The notes below the pieces were generated by a model. That model did not search any database. It was not told the DNA's origin and was given only the letters and a program-made list of their open reading frames with translations. Shown in pieces: positions 44,109 to 51,986 of a stretch of 64,000 nt of DNA. Made by a program: the position numbers and the translations under genes. Location: NCBI GenBank assembly GCA_902363735.1, contig CABJBA010000004.1, positions 420,255 to 484,254 on the forward strand. Reading direction: 5' to 3'. Position 1 is the first letter of the stretch. The number at the start of each line of letters is the position of its first letter. This DNA is from Clostridiaceae bacterium (GTDB lineage: Bacteria > Bacillota > Clostridia > Lachnospirales > Lachnospiraceae).

Positions 44109-44145
44109 AAAAACTACCAGCATAATACTAATAGTTAGTAGTTTT
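44109..44145 (-). terminator. Terminator after vat-like gene; copy of a repeated element
   Basis: AAAACTAC at one end pairs with GTAGTTTT at the other, and on the minus strand T residues follow. The sequence CTACCAGCATAATACT recurs at 47040-47055 with similar flanks, so the element is present twice 2.9 kb apart in the same orientation. Confidence 0.6.
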
Positions 44146-44181
44146 CTTTACATATTCGATCTTATTGGCTTTTCATTATGC

Positions 44182-44829
44182 TTATTCGAGGAATGTTTCA
44201 AGCTCTGTGATTTTTTTAAGATCTGCGCTGCACAGGATTTCAAGATGGTCAAATATTTTTTTAATCGGCCAATCCCACCATTTCATCATGAGAAGGTGCT
44301 CAATAAGGTCATCATCAAATCTTTTCTTGATCACTTTACAAGGATTTCCCCCAGCAATATGGTAGGCAGGGACATCCTTTACAACTACAGAATTGGCGGC
44401 GATAATGGCTCCGTCTTCAATATGAACACCAGGCATCACAGTAACATTTTGACCGATCCACACGTCATTACCAATAACAGTATCACCTTTCAGAGGTAAA
44501 TCCGCCAACGCTGGTGTCGCTTTTTCCCAGCCGTTCCCCATGATATTAAAAGGATAGGTGGTTACGCTATGCATCCTATGATTGGCACCGTTCATTATAA
44601 ATTCAATGCCTTTTGCTATGGCGCAGAATTTTCCGATTATAAGCTTGTCTCCGATAAATTCATAATGGTGTGTGACGTGTTCTTCAAACCTTTCAGCACC
44701 ATTGATATCGTCATAATAAGTGTAATCTCCAACAATAATATTGGGGCGTGTGATAACGTTTTTAATATAACATACACTCTTAATTTTCTCATTTGGGTAA
44801 ATTGCATTAGGGTTTGGTCCATATTGCAT
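44182..44829 (-). CDS. Vat/CatB family xenobiotic O-acetyltransferase
   Basis: 215 residues of a left-handed beta-helix hexapeptide protein. It has the catalytic His in MNGANHRM (about residue 86), TYPFNIMGNGWEK, IGNDVWIGQNV, ANSVVVKDVPAYHIAGGNP and WWDWPI, all shared with streptogramin A acetyltransferases such as VatD. The start follows GAAGGAGGG. It lies in an accessory region with mobile-element debris. Whether it confers streptogramin resistance or acts on another acceptor cannot be told from sequence. Confidence 0.85.
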   Translation of the reverse strand: MQYGPNPNAIYPNEKIKSVCYIKNVITRPNIIVGDYTYYDDINGAERFEEHVTHHYEFIGDKLIIGKFCAIAKGIEFIMNGANHRMHSVTTYPFNIMGNGWEKATPALADLPLKGDTVIGNDVWIGQNVTVMPGVHIEDGAIIAANSVVVKDVPAYHIAGGNPCKVIKKRFDDDLIEHLLMMKWWDWPIKKIFDHLEILCSADLKKITELETFLE

Positions 44830-45135
44830 ATATAATCCCTCCTTCGCTTTATATAAATAATCCTAACCTTTTTTTATTGCCCTACATATACAGGAAACAG
44901 TGGAGGAGGCTTCATATGCTCCATCTTACCGCAAGCACACAAGTAAAACCTAGTGATATGTCCTATTTTTTCTTTCACAGAAACATAGTAGTATCCTGCG
45001 TTTCCTCACATTATTATAGCATATGCTGCGGCGAACTGTTAAGTATTGTTCATCTAAATCGATGTATCCCTGCCGATATCTATATAAGTGGCATTTTTTT
45101 ATTTCCGTTGTGGCGGAGCTTAGATCTTATTATAA
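44830..45135. other. Gene-free stretch between vat-like and DUF2461 genes
   Basis: 306 bases with low coding signal. It holds the vat-like gene's upstream region and a minus-strand open stretch of about 40 codons (around 45000-44880) whose start resembles the YxSVKE beginning of small HTH proteins but then diverges. I see no convincing gene. Confidence 0.4.
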
Positions 45136-45816
45136 TTATCGCTTGGGCATAGAAAAACCAACTAATGCTCTGTTAAGAAAATCATTAAATGGCTTCATAC
45201 GGGCATATTTTTCTGCGGCGAAACTGACAAAGGTTTTCCTGTCTGCCATTTGGCAAGCGGCGAACGAATATTCAATATACCAACTTTTATACTTCAAATA
45301 TTCTGCCAATGAGCAATCTGTTGGATATTCTTTAGGCACATTTTTCAAGGCTGTTCCCATGACCTTAAACACATTGCAGAAATCTGGATTATTAATAATA
45401 TTTAAAAATTCATCTGCATTTTTGAAGATGTATTCTCTGACTTGCTGCGTTGCGTCTTTAAATACATCTGCGAATAAACCACCTCCCAGAAATGACTGGT
45501 TGTTTGGTTGAATAGACAGAAAATATCCAGTCGGTACAGGGAGCTTTCCCGCAGATGCAATGTGACATCGAAAAGCAGGGTTGTATGGCGATTTATCATG
45601 GCTAAAACGTGTATCTCTTACCAGTTTGAAAGTAAGGTCTTTAGGGTCATTATGAAGTATTGTGCTATCAAATTTTCCTATTTCATAAATGAACGCTTGA
45701 ATAAGGTCTTCAAAGTCATTTTGTGCCGCCTTATTTTGCTCTTTATGTGCATGATACCAGTCACGATTGTTGTTGTTTTCTAAATCTGTTAAATACGAAA
45801 GAATTATATCGCTCAT
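45136..45816 (-). CDS. DUF2461 family protein
   Basis: 226 residues, the length of TIGR02453/DUF2461 proteins. NNNRDWYHAHKEQ at the N terminus, FKLVRDTRFSHDKSPYNP, and GYFLSIQPNNQSFLGGGLF are the family landmarks. Function is unknown. It is 9 bases downstream of the ECF sigma gene and shares its AGGAGG-type start, so the two are probably co-transcribed and functionally linked. Confidence 0.85.
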   Translation of the reverse strand: MSDIILSYLTDLENNNNRDWYHAHKEQNKAAQNDFEDLIQAFIYEIGKFDSTILHNDPKDLTFKLVRDTRFSHDKSPYNPAFRCHIASAGKLPVPTGYFLSIQPNNQSFLGGGLFADVFKDATQQVREYIFKNADEFLNIINNPDFCNVFKVMGTALKNVPKEYPTDCSLAEYLKYKSWYIEYSFAACQMADRKTFVSFAAEKYARMKPFNDFLNRALVGFSMPKR

Positions 45817-45825
45817 TGTTTCCTC

Positions 45826-46674
45826 CTAGAAGCTTTGTATCATGTTAAATGGTGTTGATTGTAAAAGTGTCTGAATTACCGAATACGCCTTTATGGGAGA
45901 TTTATATTCGGGAAGTTGCTCAAATGTATCTGACAATGCTTCCAACTTTTCCATTTCTTCTGTGTAAGTATTCAGTGTCTGTTGGTCGAGTGTTTCTAAC
46001 TGCAAATACTCTAACTTTTTAGGGTCAATTCTTTTTTGTGATATGGCATAATCAACCCGTTTAGAACAGCAGCAAAATCCTGTTTCCGTTAAGCCGCAAT
46101 GATACGAAAGAAAGCCCGCAACCTTTTTTCGTATTCGGGATAGTTTTTGACGATAATTTTCTGGTGATATGTTCAATATTCCGCTTGCGATGCGACTGTC
46201 AACCTTAAACATAGTACCTAAGATAAAAATACATCGGCTGTCCGTATCTAAGCATTGTAACATTACATTGGTACAAGACATTTTGAGCTCAGTCGCAAAT
46301 TGCTCCCTGCTTAATTCGTCTATCAATTCCTCTGCGTTGTCAGCTTGTGCATAGCGTATATCATTACCGTAAAACTCAAAGTCTAAAGGGTAGTGCGAAA
46401 ACATGGACTTCTTGTAGTTGATTAAAAAGTTAATTGCCAGTCGGTACACCCATGTTGAAAAGCTGCTTTCCATGTGAAAAGAGGATAGGTTAGTCATGAT
46501 TCTAATGAGTATGTCTTGTGTTGCGTCCTCTGCGTCGGTCACCGTTCCCAACATTCTTAATGACAAATTAAACACAGTATCTTGAACTTCTGCCAGCAAA
46601 ACTTCAAGAGATTTTTTATCGCCCAAAATTGCTTTCTCTATCAAATCCTTTAATTCAGCTTTATTATCCTGCAT
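45826..46674 (-). CDS. ECF-type sigma factor with Cys-rich C-terminal extension
   Basis: 282 residues. Region 2 lies at about 25-95 (GTVTDAEDATQDILIRI, FSTWVYRLAIN), region 4 at about 125-185. After region 4 comes a 95-residue tail starting with YHCGLTETGFCCCSKRVDYA, a possible metal-binding element, and then helices. No anti-sigma gene is adjacent; the tail may take that role. GGAGGTGG precedes the ATG. Region 4 is divergent, so promoter choice cannot be predicted. Confidence 0.82.
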   Translation of the reverse strand: MQDNKAELKDLIEKAILGDKKSLEVLLAEVQDTVFNLSLRMLGTVTDAEDATQDILIRIMTNLSSFHMESSFSTWVYRLAINFLINYKKSMFSHYPLDFEFYGNDIRYAQADNAEELIDELSREQFATELKMSCTNVMLQCLDTDSRCIFILGTMFKVDSRIASGILNISPENYRQKLSRIRKKVAGFLSYHCGLTETGFCCCSKRVDYAISQKRIDPKKLEYLQLETLDQQTLNTYTEEMEKLEALSDTFEQLPEYKSPIKAYSVIQTLLQSTPFNMIQSF

Positions 46675-46723
46675 TTTTCCACCTCCATATAATTAGACAG
46701 GCATATTTATTCTGTGTGACAGT

Positions 46724-46870
46724 TTATTTTAATTTTTTTCTTCTATCCGCAGGTTTTTCTGCATCTTTGGGTATCATCACCCTCAATGCGGTTTTCTTCA
46801 CATAATTTTTGTATCCTCCGTTCCGATATGCCCCATTTTTCCGAGGCGGCTTTCACAGAAATGTATCCAT
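46724..46870 (-). pseudogene. Eroded small helix-turn-helix protein gene
   Basis: On the minus strand, one frame reads GYISVKAASEKWGISERR then IQKLCEENRIEG, typical of the small excisionase/MerR-like HTH proteins common in clostridial mobile elements. It then shifts to another frame reading MIPKDAEKPADRRKK, the usual end. About ten residues in between are missing, and the start codon is out of frame. A TTGTTA-17-TATAAT promoter lies upstream (about 46905-46935). Confidence 0.65.
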
Positions 46871-47035
46871 ATAATCAACATCTTTTTACCAAAATAATAT
46901 ACTTCAATTATATACGGTTTGGCGAACAATAACAATCTTATACGAATCTAAGAGTGGTTTTTGGCAAAGCCCCAAGTTTCAGCTTTTCTTTCCATTCTGT
47001 TTTGTCACCTTAATCTCCTCTCTTTCTGGCAACAA

Positions 47036-47080
47036 AAAAACTACCAGCATAATACTGATAGTTAGTCCTTTTTTTGCATA
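47036..47080 (-). repeat. Second copy of the CTACCAGCATAATACT terminator element
   Basis: Matches 44109-44155 apart from a few changes, including the downstream CATATTC. On the minus strand CTATCAG pairs with CTGGTAG, followed by TTTTTTT, a working terminator shape. No intact gene now precedes it on that strand. Confidence 0.6.
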
Positions 47081-47181
47081 TTCCGAATTTCGTTCTGCCA
47101 CTGCTAAAATTTCTCCTTCAATATCAAGCTCTGAATGAAAAAATGTTCCATCTTCATGAATAGATTACCATTATACTTACT

Positions 47182-47199
47182 GACTATCAATATTAAGTT
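47182..47199 (+). repeat. 18-bp direct repeat, left copy
   Basis: GACTATCAATATTAAGTT, identical to 50755-50772 in the same orientation, bracketing 3.5 kb of mobile-element fragments. A related ACTATGAATATTAAG lies near 53998. This copy overlaps the 3' end of the IS3-like fragment. Confidence 0.6.
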
Positions 47200-47327
47200 A
47201 TGAATGCACCATCTTTCTTCCATAAACTCATTATATTTATATATATTAAATTGTCAGAACCAAGTCCATCAAGATATTCCTGTGAAACTTTCATACGGAA
47301 TTCAGGAGTCTGTGGTGATTTGGGCAT
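47193..47327 (-). pseudogene. Truncated IS3-type transposase OrfA fragment
   Basis: 44 codons from an ATG at 47327 behind AGGAGG. The beginning (MPKSPQTPEFRMKVSQEYLD) is that of IS3-family OrfA helix-turn-helix proteins. The reading frame then leaves the family and stops. No OrfB and no terminal inverted repeats were found, so this is a relic. Confidence 0.6.
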
Positions 47328-47382
47328 AAAAATACCTCCTAAAGGTAGTCCTGCATAAGACAGTATAAAAACTTAAACTGTT

Positions 47383-47640
47383 ATGGGCTACTGCCAAGTA
47401 AAATGTCGTCAGATTGTTGCATCAAAAAGGGTAAAAAAGTCAGCAGGGGAAATCAAAGCTGCTATTGAAAACCTGACCGAAGCACAGAAACGTCGTTTAA
47501 GACAGCGGTATTTTGAAGGCATGAAAATCAAGCAGATTGCAGACATGGAGGGAGTGAACCACTCGATCATATACTATTCGCTCCGGGCTTCACTCAAGAG
47601 CCTGAAAAAACAAACACAGATAAAGCGTTTTAGGGAATAG
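47383..47640 (+). pseudogene. Truncated sigma-70 region 4-like protein of a conjugative element
   Basis: 85 codons. Residues 22-77 (IKAAIENLTEAQKRRLRQRY, then GMKIKQIADMEGVNHSIIYY) match the C-terminal region 4-like domain of the small sigma-like proteins carried by Tn916/Tn1549-type elements. The N-terminal part of that family is missing and no ribosome site precedes the ATG. It is therefore probably a fragment, perhaps still translated. Confidence 0.6.
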
Positions 47641-47774
47641 CACCTTGCCCAGTGCCGCCGTTTTCGCGCATAGCGGATCAGCGGTGTAACATGAAAAAGC
47701 GAAGTGTGGTCGCAGGCGGCGTTCCCCCTCGGAGAGCCCACGGGACACTTTGTCGCTAAGCGGAAAGCGTCAGA

Positions 47775-47809
47775 GTGGGTCATATACTTCAAAGAAGTAT
47801 ATGACCCAC
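47775..47809. other. 16-bp perfect hairpin next to mobile-element genes
   Basis: GTGGGTCATATACTTC and its exact complement flank AAA. It lies downstream of the sigma-like fragment and upstream of the relaxase remnant, where a transfer origin would be expected, but no nick-site consensus is recognised. A short AT tail follows, so it could also be a terminator. Confidence 0.45.
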
Positions 47810-47875
47810 CTCTACTATCGCTGATTGTATATACATTCTACTATCATCACTATTGGTTCAAAAATCAATTTATAC

Positions 47876-48082
47876 TTATGCTGCTAATTCAGCAATCGCA
47901 AACACATACTTTTTGCTCCAAAACCATTTGTTCTGAAAGTACAACATATCTTCATCTTTCCAGACGTAATACGAATTACCTTTAAAAACTATTACTGTCG
48001 AACCCTTACTAACTCCCAGCGCATTAATTTTAACAATTCCATTTTTGATAATTTTATCAACATCAACTTTACTCAAATTCAT
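47876..48082 (-). CDS. Hypothetical 68-residue protein
   Basis: Starts behind AAGGGG (9 bases). The sequence has alternating hydrophobic strands (GIVKINALGVSKGSTVIVF) and an aromatic, charged C terminus (YYVWKDEDMLYFQNKWFW). It has no known domain. It may be real, as the codon pattern and composition look protein-like, but nothing else supports it. Confidence 0.4.
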   Translation of the reverse strand: MNLSKVDVDKIIKNGIVKINALGVSKGSTVIVFKGNSYYVWKDEDMLYFQNKWFWSKKYVFAIAELAA

Positions 48083-48251
48083 TGTGTGACCCCTTATCCT
48101 ATGGTTTATGGTTATGCAATATACACTTTTTATTTATTATTATACAACATTTTCTCCAACTTCACAAGCCTAATTCACTTCGGGCCAACTTGCCCCGAAT
48201 TTCCTTTTTTGCCCTGGCCACTACTAAAAAGTATCAGAATTATCACGGTAA

Positions 48252-48962
48252 TTGAAAGGAGGCCGTGCCGCGCAGAAAATAGACCGTTCCCACCTCAACG
48301 CACATTTCAAAACCTGTGAGGGCAGTTATGCCGAAGCTTTTGACAAAATGCTGGAAGCCGGCGGCGAACAATTCATTTTGTCGGCGGTCATGCACGCTGA
48401 CGAGCGTAACCGCGCTCTTTCCGAACAACTTGGGCGTGATGTATTCCATTACCATCTACACGTTGTTTATGTACCCGTGGTGGATAAGGAAATCAAGTGG
48501 TCGAAACGCTGTAAAGCCCCGGCCTTAGTCGATACGACAAAGGAAGTTATTAAACAGGTCAGTCAGTCTAAAAAATGTCCAAAGCTGAAACAGTTAGACA
48601 GGAACGGTAAGCCTGTTTTGAGTAAGAATGGGAAACCCGTTCTTGTTAATTCCTACTCACTGTTACAGGACAGATTTTTTGAACATATGCAGACGGCGGG
48701 CTACACAGATTTTGAGCGCGGGGAACGTGGAAGCACCGCTGCTATGCTGGATAGTGTGACCAAAGAAACCGCCGCCACCTTTTCAGATATTGAGGGCATG
48801 ACGAAAAAGACCATCCGCGGCAATGTTCAGCTTTCCCCGGCAGATTGGAAACCCCTATCAGGTATTGCGAAAAAAGGAGTGACCGCCGAGGGCGATATTG
48901 CCGACTTGAAGAAACAGCTTACCTTCGGAAAAACAGGAGCCGGAGCGAAAACAGTCCTATAA
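48252..48962 (+). pseudogene. Truncated Pre/MobV-type plasmid recombination relaxase
   Basis: 236 codons. HYHLHVVYVPVVDKEIKWSK (residues 65-84) is the metal-binding His core of Pre/Mob relaxases, and NSYSLLQDRFFEHMQTAGYT with DFERGERGST follows as in clostridial homologues. The N-terminal domain with the catalytic Tyr is absent, residues 25-40 look compressed, and the C terminus runs into recombinase sequence near 48930. It is non-functional in all likelihood. Confidence 0.75.
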
Positions 48963-49722
48963 ATCCAAGAAAAAGCTCTGGAACCCGGAAGAAAAACAGT
49001 TAGTATTCGAGAATACCCATGAAGCTATCATATCCGCTGATGTATGGGAAAATGTACAAGCTTTGCGAAAAAACAAGCGTAGACCGACAAGGACAGGTAA
49101 GACTAATTTGTTCTCGGGCGTTGCCTATTGTGCAGATTGCGGAGCGAAGCTCTACTACTGCACCAGTAAGAGCTTTGAAACAAGACAAGACCATTTTGTT
49201 TGCTACACTTCGAGAAAAAAAGGTAAAGAAGTTTGTGCCACGCATTTTATCCGTGCTGTTGTTTTGGAAGAAATGGTTCTCTGGCATTTGCAGTATGTCA
49301 CCAGCTTTGTAACAGCATATGAGGATATTTTTCGTAAGAAAATGAACGCCAAGCATAACGCTGACCTAAAAAAGCAAACCGCCCTGCGACGCAAGCAAAT
49401 TGCACAGGCAGAACGGCGTATTACCGAATTATCCAGGCTGTTTAAGCGTATGTATGAGGATAACATAAGCAGGAAACTCAATGATATTCGCTTTGAGGAA
49501 TTGTCCAACGATTACGAAATGGAACAGTCCGATTTGGAAAGTGAGTTGGAACAATGGCAATCGGAATTGACTGAGCAAGAACAACACGCCGATGATGTGG
49601 AACGGTTTTTCAGTAAGTGCAGGCAGTATACGAATTTGACGGAACTCACACCCACCATCTTGAATTATTTGGTTAGCAAAGTCTTTGTAGAAGCACCCGA
49701 TAAATCTGCCGGAACTGAATAA
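48931..49722 (+). pseudogene. N-terminally truncated large serine recombinase
   Basis: In frame 1, from about 48931, KQEPERKQSYKSKKKLWNPE then FENTHEAIISADVWENVQ belongs to the recombinase domain. It is followed by the zinc ribbon (GVAYCADCGAKLYYC), HFIRAVVLEEMVLWHL and a long coiled coil ending at 49722 (TnpX/TndX-like, DUF4368-type). The catalytic resolvase domain is gone and the frame overlaps the relaxase remnant, so two element modules were joined by a deletion. An ATG at 49063 could express only the DNA-binding part. Confidence 0.75.
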
Positions 49723-49814
49723 CGCCATACTTCATTCAAATACTGTTTTACTAAGGACTACCTAAGTAGGGTTGGGTTATTTCCCTTGTCTACTTAAGAG
49801 GTATCATATCATGC

Positions 49815-49967
49815 TTAACCTGGTTTTCTTTTTGTGTTTGGCCCCATGCCTTCACGAATAGAATTGTGGGTTTGATTCTGGTTCTCTGGCTTGATTTTTT
49901 CCGTAATGCTGTTAAATGATTTGTTTGATTTCTTCTGTTCCTGCTTTTCCAGATTATATTTATCCAT
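49815..49967 (-). CDS. Small basic protein of unknown function
   Basis: 50 residues from the ATG at 49967 with GAGGTGATAAT upstream. It is polar and Lys/Asn/Gln-rich, and ends HNSIREGMGPNTKRKPG; GPNTKR-type endings occur in tiny clostridial proteins, possibly spore-associated, but I cannot name the family firmly. The frame stays open 48 codons upstream without a good start. Confidence 0.5.
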   Translation of the reverse strand: MDKYNLEKQEQKKSNKSFNSITEKIKPENQNQTHNSIREGMGPNTKRKPG

Positions 49968-50107
49968 ATTATCACCTCGTGCATAGTGTAATCCGGAACG
50001 GTATGTTTTATCCTCAAAAAGAGTTGCAGTTACCTCAACTTCCAATCTAGTTTGTGTATAAATAGGCTGTAACAATTTGTGATTTCCTGTCGCTTTTTCA
50101 GACATTA

Positions 50108-50150
50108 ACACTTAATCCACAATTGTTTCCACATTATTGTGGATAAGTGT
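50108..50150. repeat. Inverted repeat with a perfect DnaA box
   Basis: ACACTTAATCCACAAT (50108-50123) and ATTGTGGATAAGTGT (50136-50150) are complementary except for one extra A. The right arm contains TGTGGATAA, the complement of the DnaA consensus; the left arm is one insertion away. It is adjacent to the mobile-element debris and could be a replication-origin relic, or a dyad operator for the small minus-strand gene. Confidence 0.45.
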
Positions 50151-50259
50151 CGTTTAGGGGTATAAAAGAAAACAACTCTCGGCTAATATTGGAAGATTAA
50201 AGAAGGCAGGATGAAGAAGACTTTTACATACTCCATTTTAATTACTTGATATTTACTCA

Positions 50260-50697
50260 TTATCTGTAACGCAAACAGTACACAATCTCACCCTCAATGA
50301 TTCTTCCATCAGCAGCAAAGCCAAGTTCCTCGTATAATTTCTTTGCTGTTAAGTTCTCCGGCTCGAAACTTAAATAAACTTTGTCATGATCCAGATCCTG
50401 CTGCAATAATGACAATACGCACTGAATAGTTGCACGGCCATAACCCATTCTCTGATACTTCTTATCTATCATGATACGACCTATCCAATACTCTTTATCT
50501 TCAAAATCCATACCATACATCACAAATCCCACTAAATTGCCGTCATTATAAACAGCTAGCGGAATACATTCAGGCTGCGCTTTTGCCTGTGCTAATGAAA
50601 ATACATTGCTCGCAACAAAATCCTTTTGTTCATAAAAAACTGAAAGTTTGATAACGTCGTGAAAATTATCACGTGTGATATCATTTAATGTTACCAT
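50260..50697 (-). CDS. GNAT family acetyltransferase, BltD/spermidine-acetyltransferase-like
   Basis: 145 residues. The acetyl-CoA loop is QRMGYGRATI (about 80-89), preceded by WIGRIMIDKKY and followed by AKKLYEELGF. The N-terminal TRDNFHDVIKLSV is typical of the BltD/Paia-like polyamine acetyltransferase group. Substrate unproven. GGGAAGGGAAA precedes the ATG. Single gene. Confidence 0.82.
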   Translation of the reverse strand: MVTLNDITRDNFHDVIKLSVFYEQKDFVASNVFSLAQAKAQPECIPLAVYNDGNLVGFVMYGMDFEDKEYWIGRIMIDKKYQRMGYGRATIQCVLSLLQQDLDHDKVYLSFEPENLTAKKLYEELGFAADGRIIEGEIVYCLRYR

Positions 50698-50754
50698 ACC
50701 ATTTCCCTTCCCTATTATACAAATTTACACTAATAGAATAACATCAAGCTAACC

Positions 50755-50772
50755 GACTATCAATATTAAGTT
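50755..50772 (+). repeat. 18-bp direct repeat, right copy
   Basis: Identical to 47182-47199. It marks the right edge of the decayed mobile region, just upstream of the GNAT gene. Confidence 0.6.
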
Positions 50773-50932
50773 TACAATGTACAACTTTCCGGTATTTCCT
50801 GCTTTTATTACATGAAAACATCAATTCGTTACATCGTTCATGGTGTCTTACGATAAATAGGATATTATTAGTGCAGAGAAAAAATAAGTATATCATCGGA
50901 TTTCTCCTACTTATTTTTCCCAAATAACTTTT

Positions 50933-50965
50933 ATACTCAGCCGGCAGGATTCATTCTTGCCGGCT
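50933..50965 (+). repeat. Repeated GCCGGCA hairpin, copy 1
   Basis: ATACTCAGCCGGCAGGAT (50933-50950) is identical to 57595-57612. AGCCGGCA pairs with TGCCGGCT (50958-50965 region), followed by CCCTCATTTTTC. Terminator-like on the plus strand but with no obvious gene before it. Confidence 0.5.
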
Positions 50966-51168
50966 CCCTCATTTTTCAGAGGCTTAATCTTTTTTGTCTT
51001 TGGGCTATCTTCTCTCAGCCGGTCAGACCGGCGTGGTTTTTTCTCCAGGTGAATTTCAAATCCACATTTATCCCATTCCGTATTAAATGCTGCCATTTTT
51101 CATCAGCACACCTGCAACACAAATCATCTCCAATCAATTTAATCTTTCACTTTTCCTATTACTTCCTA

Positions 51169-51197
51169 TTGACCCCAGAACATACGTTTGTTAAAAT
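51169..51197 (+). promoter_or_regulatory. Promoter with LexA (SOS) box in the spacer
   Basis: TTGACC (51169-51174), 17-base spacer, TAAAAT (51192-51197). Within the spacer GAACATACGTTTG (51178-51190) fits the Gram-positive LexA box CGAACnnnnGTTYG except at the first base. LexA bound there would block the promoter. The match is by eye; binding is inferred. Confidence 0.65.
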
Positions 51198-51216
51198 CTA
51201 TTTTGAGGTGATAAAA

Positions 51217-51510
51217 ATGTCTTTTAACACAGTCAAATCCATTCCGAAAGAATACATTGATTTATCTTATAACCGCACGTTACCGGTAATTGCCAGTTTT
51301 AATGTCCGGGGCGATTGTGTGCCGGTTTATTTCAGGTACACTTTTGCTGACGGCACTTACACGGATATTGCTATTGATCGTGTTTCCATAATGGACAAAC
51401 GCTTTCGCCAGACTATTTATGAATGCATCATTACTGCAAACGATATTCGTCAAAAGGTAACACTAACATATTTTCGGGAGGATGGACTGTGGGTGCTTAA
51501 AACCAATTAA
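51217..51510 (+). CDS. Small protein of unknown function, predicted SOS-regulated
   Basis: 97 residues from the ATG at 51217 behind GAGGTGATAA. The pattern is beta-rich (LPVIASFNVRGDCVPVYFRY, then TFADGTYTDIAIDRV), ending DGLWVLKTN, with no signal peptide or membrane helix. I recognise no named family; comparable small proteins accompany DNA-damage genes in Firmicutes, but none is adjacent. The LexA-box promoter is the only functional clue. Confidence 0.7.
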   Translation: MSFNTVKSIPKEYIDLSYNRTLPVIASFNVRGDCVPVYFRYTFADGTYTDIAIDRVSIMDKRFRQTIYECIITANDIRQKVTLTYFREDGLWVLKTN

Positions 51511-51558
51511 ACCTCAGGTTTCATATACTGCAGCATTTTTAAATGTGAGTTTATTAAC

Positions 51559-51616
51559 TTGACATACTTAGATAATCTATGTATAATTTCGAGTATACAT
51601 AGATTATCTAAGTATG
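51559..51616 (+). promoter_or_regulatory. padR promoter embedded in a 23-bp-arm palindrome
   Basis: TTGACA (51559-51564), 17-base spacer, TATAAT (51582-51587). The arms 51563-51585 and 51594-51616 are exact inverted complements separated by 8 bases. Each arm itself contains the smaller dyad TAGATwATCTA. Bound PadR dimers at the two sites would cover the promoter, giving autorepression. Confidence 0.82.
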
Positions 51617-51653
51617 TTAGGAATAATAAAAGACAGAGAAAGGAGTCAATTCT

Positions 51654-51986
51654 ATGGACAAACGGTATATGGCCCTGGGAACTTCCATGCTAGTGCTGAA
51701 GCTTTTAAAACACCAAAGTATGTACGGATACCAAATAATTCGTGAGTTGGAACAGCAAAGCAAGAGCGTATTTCAGCTTCAGGAAGGCACACTTTATCCA
51801 ATCCTTCACACTTTGGAACAGCAAGGAGCGGTTACCAGTTACAAACAGACTGCAGACAATGGCCGCTTACGTAAATATTACGCCATAACCACTCACGGGC
51901 AAAAGCTATTGGACGAGAAATCAAATGAGTGGAAGGTTTACCAGACCGCCATCAACCAGGTGATGGGAGGTGTTCTGTTTGAATAA
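51654..51986 (+). CDS. PadR family transcriptional regulator
   Basis: 110 residues, the short PadR-s2 type. The winged helix covers MLVLKLLKHQSMYGYQIIRE and EGTLYPILHTLEQQGAVTS, followed by YYAITTHGQKLLDE and one C-terminal helix for dimerisation. AAAGGAG precedes the ATG. Its stop overlaps the start of the next gene by 8 bases, a coupled pair. Confidence 0.92.
   Translation: MDKRYMALGTSMLVLKLLKHQSMYGYQIIRELEQQSKSVFQLQEGTLYPILHTLEQQGAVTSYKQTADNGRLRKYYAITTHGQKLLDEKSNEWKVYQTAINQVMGGVLFE

Larger units (their letters stand above)
50698..51216. other. Gene-poor stretch with two hairpins
   Basis: Contains the right 18-bp repeat (50755-50772), a hairpin AAAAATAAGTA/TACTTATTTTT (50880-50918) and the repeated GCCGGCA hairpin (50939-50965). 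A minus-strand 61-codon frame (50911-51096) runs through the last hairpin and has no ribosome site, so I do not call it. The two hairpins could bound a small RNA, but no strong promoter is seen. Confidence 0.45.

Noticed and set aside
44814-45152. Plus-strand frame with GGAGGAGG upstream of an ATG at 44916
   Set aside because: The product is a Cys/Ile/Ser-rich string without domain features in a decayed region; the purine-rich site alone is not enough.
50911-51096. 61-codon minus-strand frame
   Set aside because: No ribosome site, and its end is the repeated GCCGGCA hairpin, which explains the open frame.
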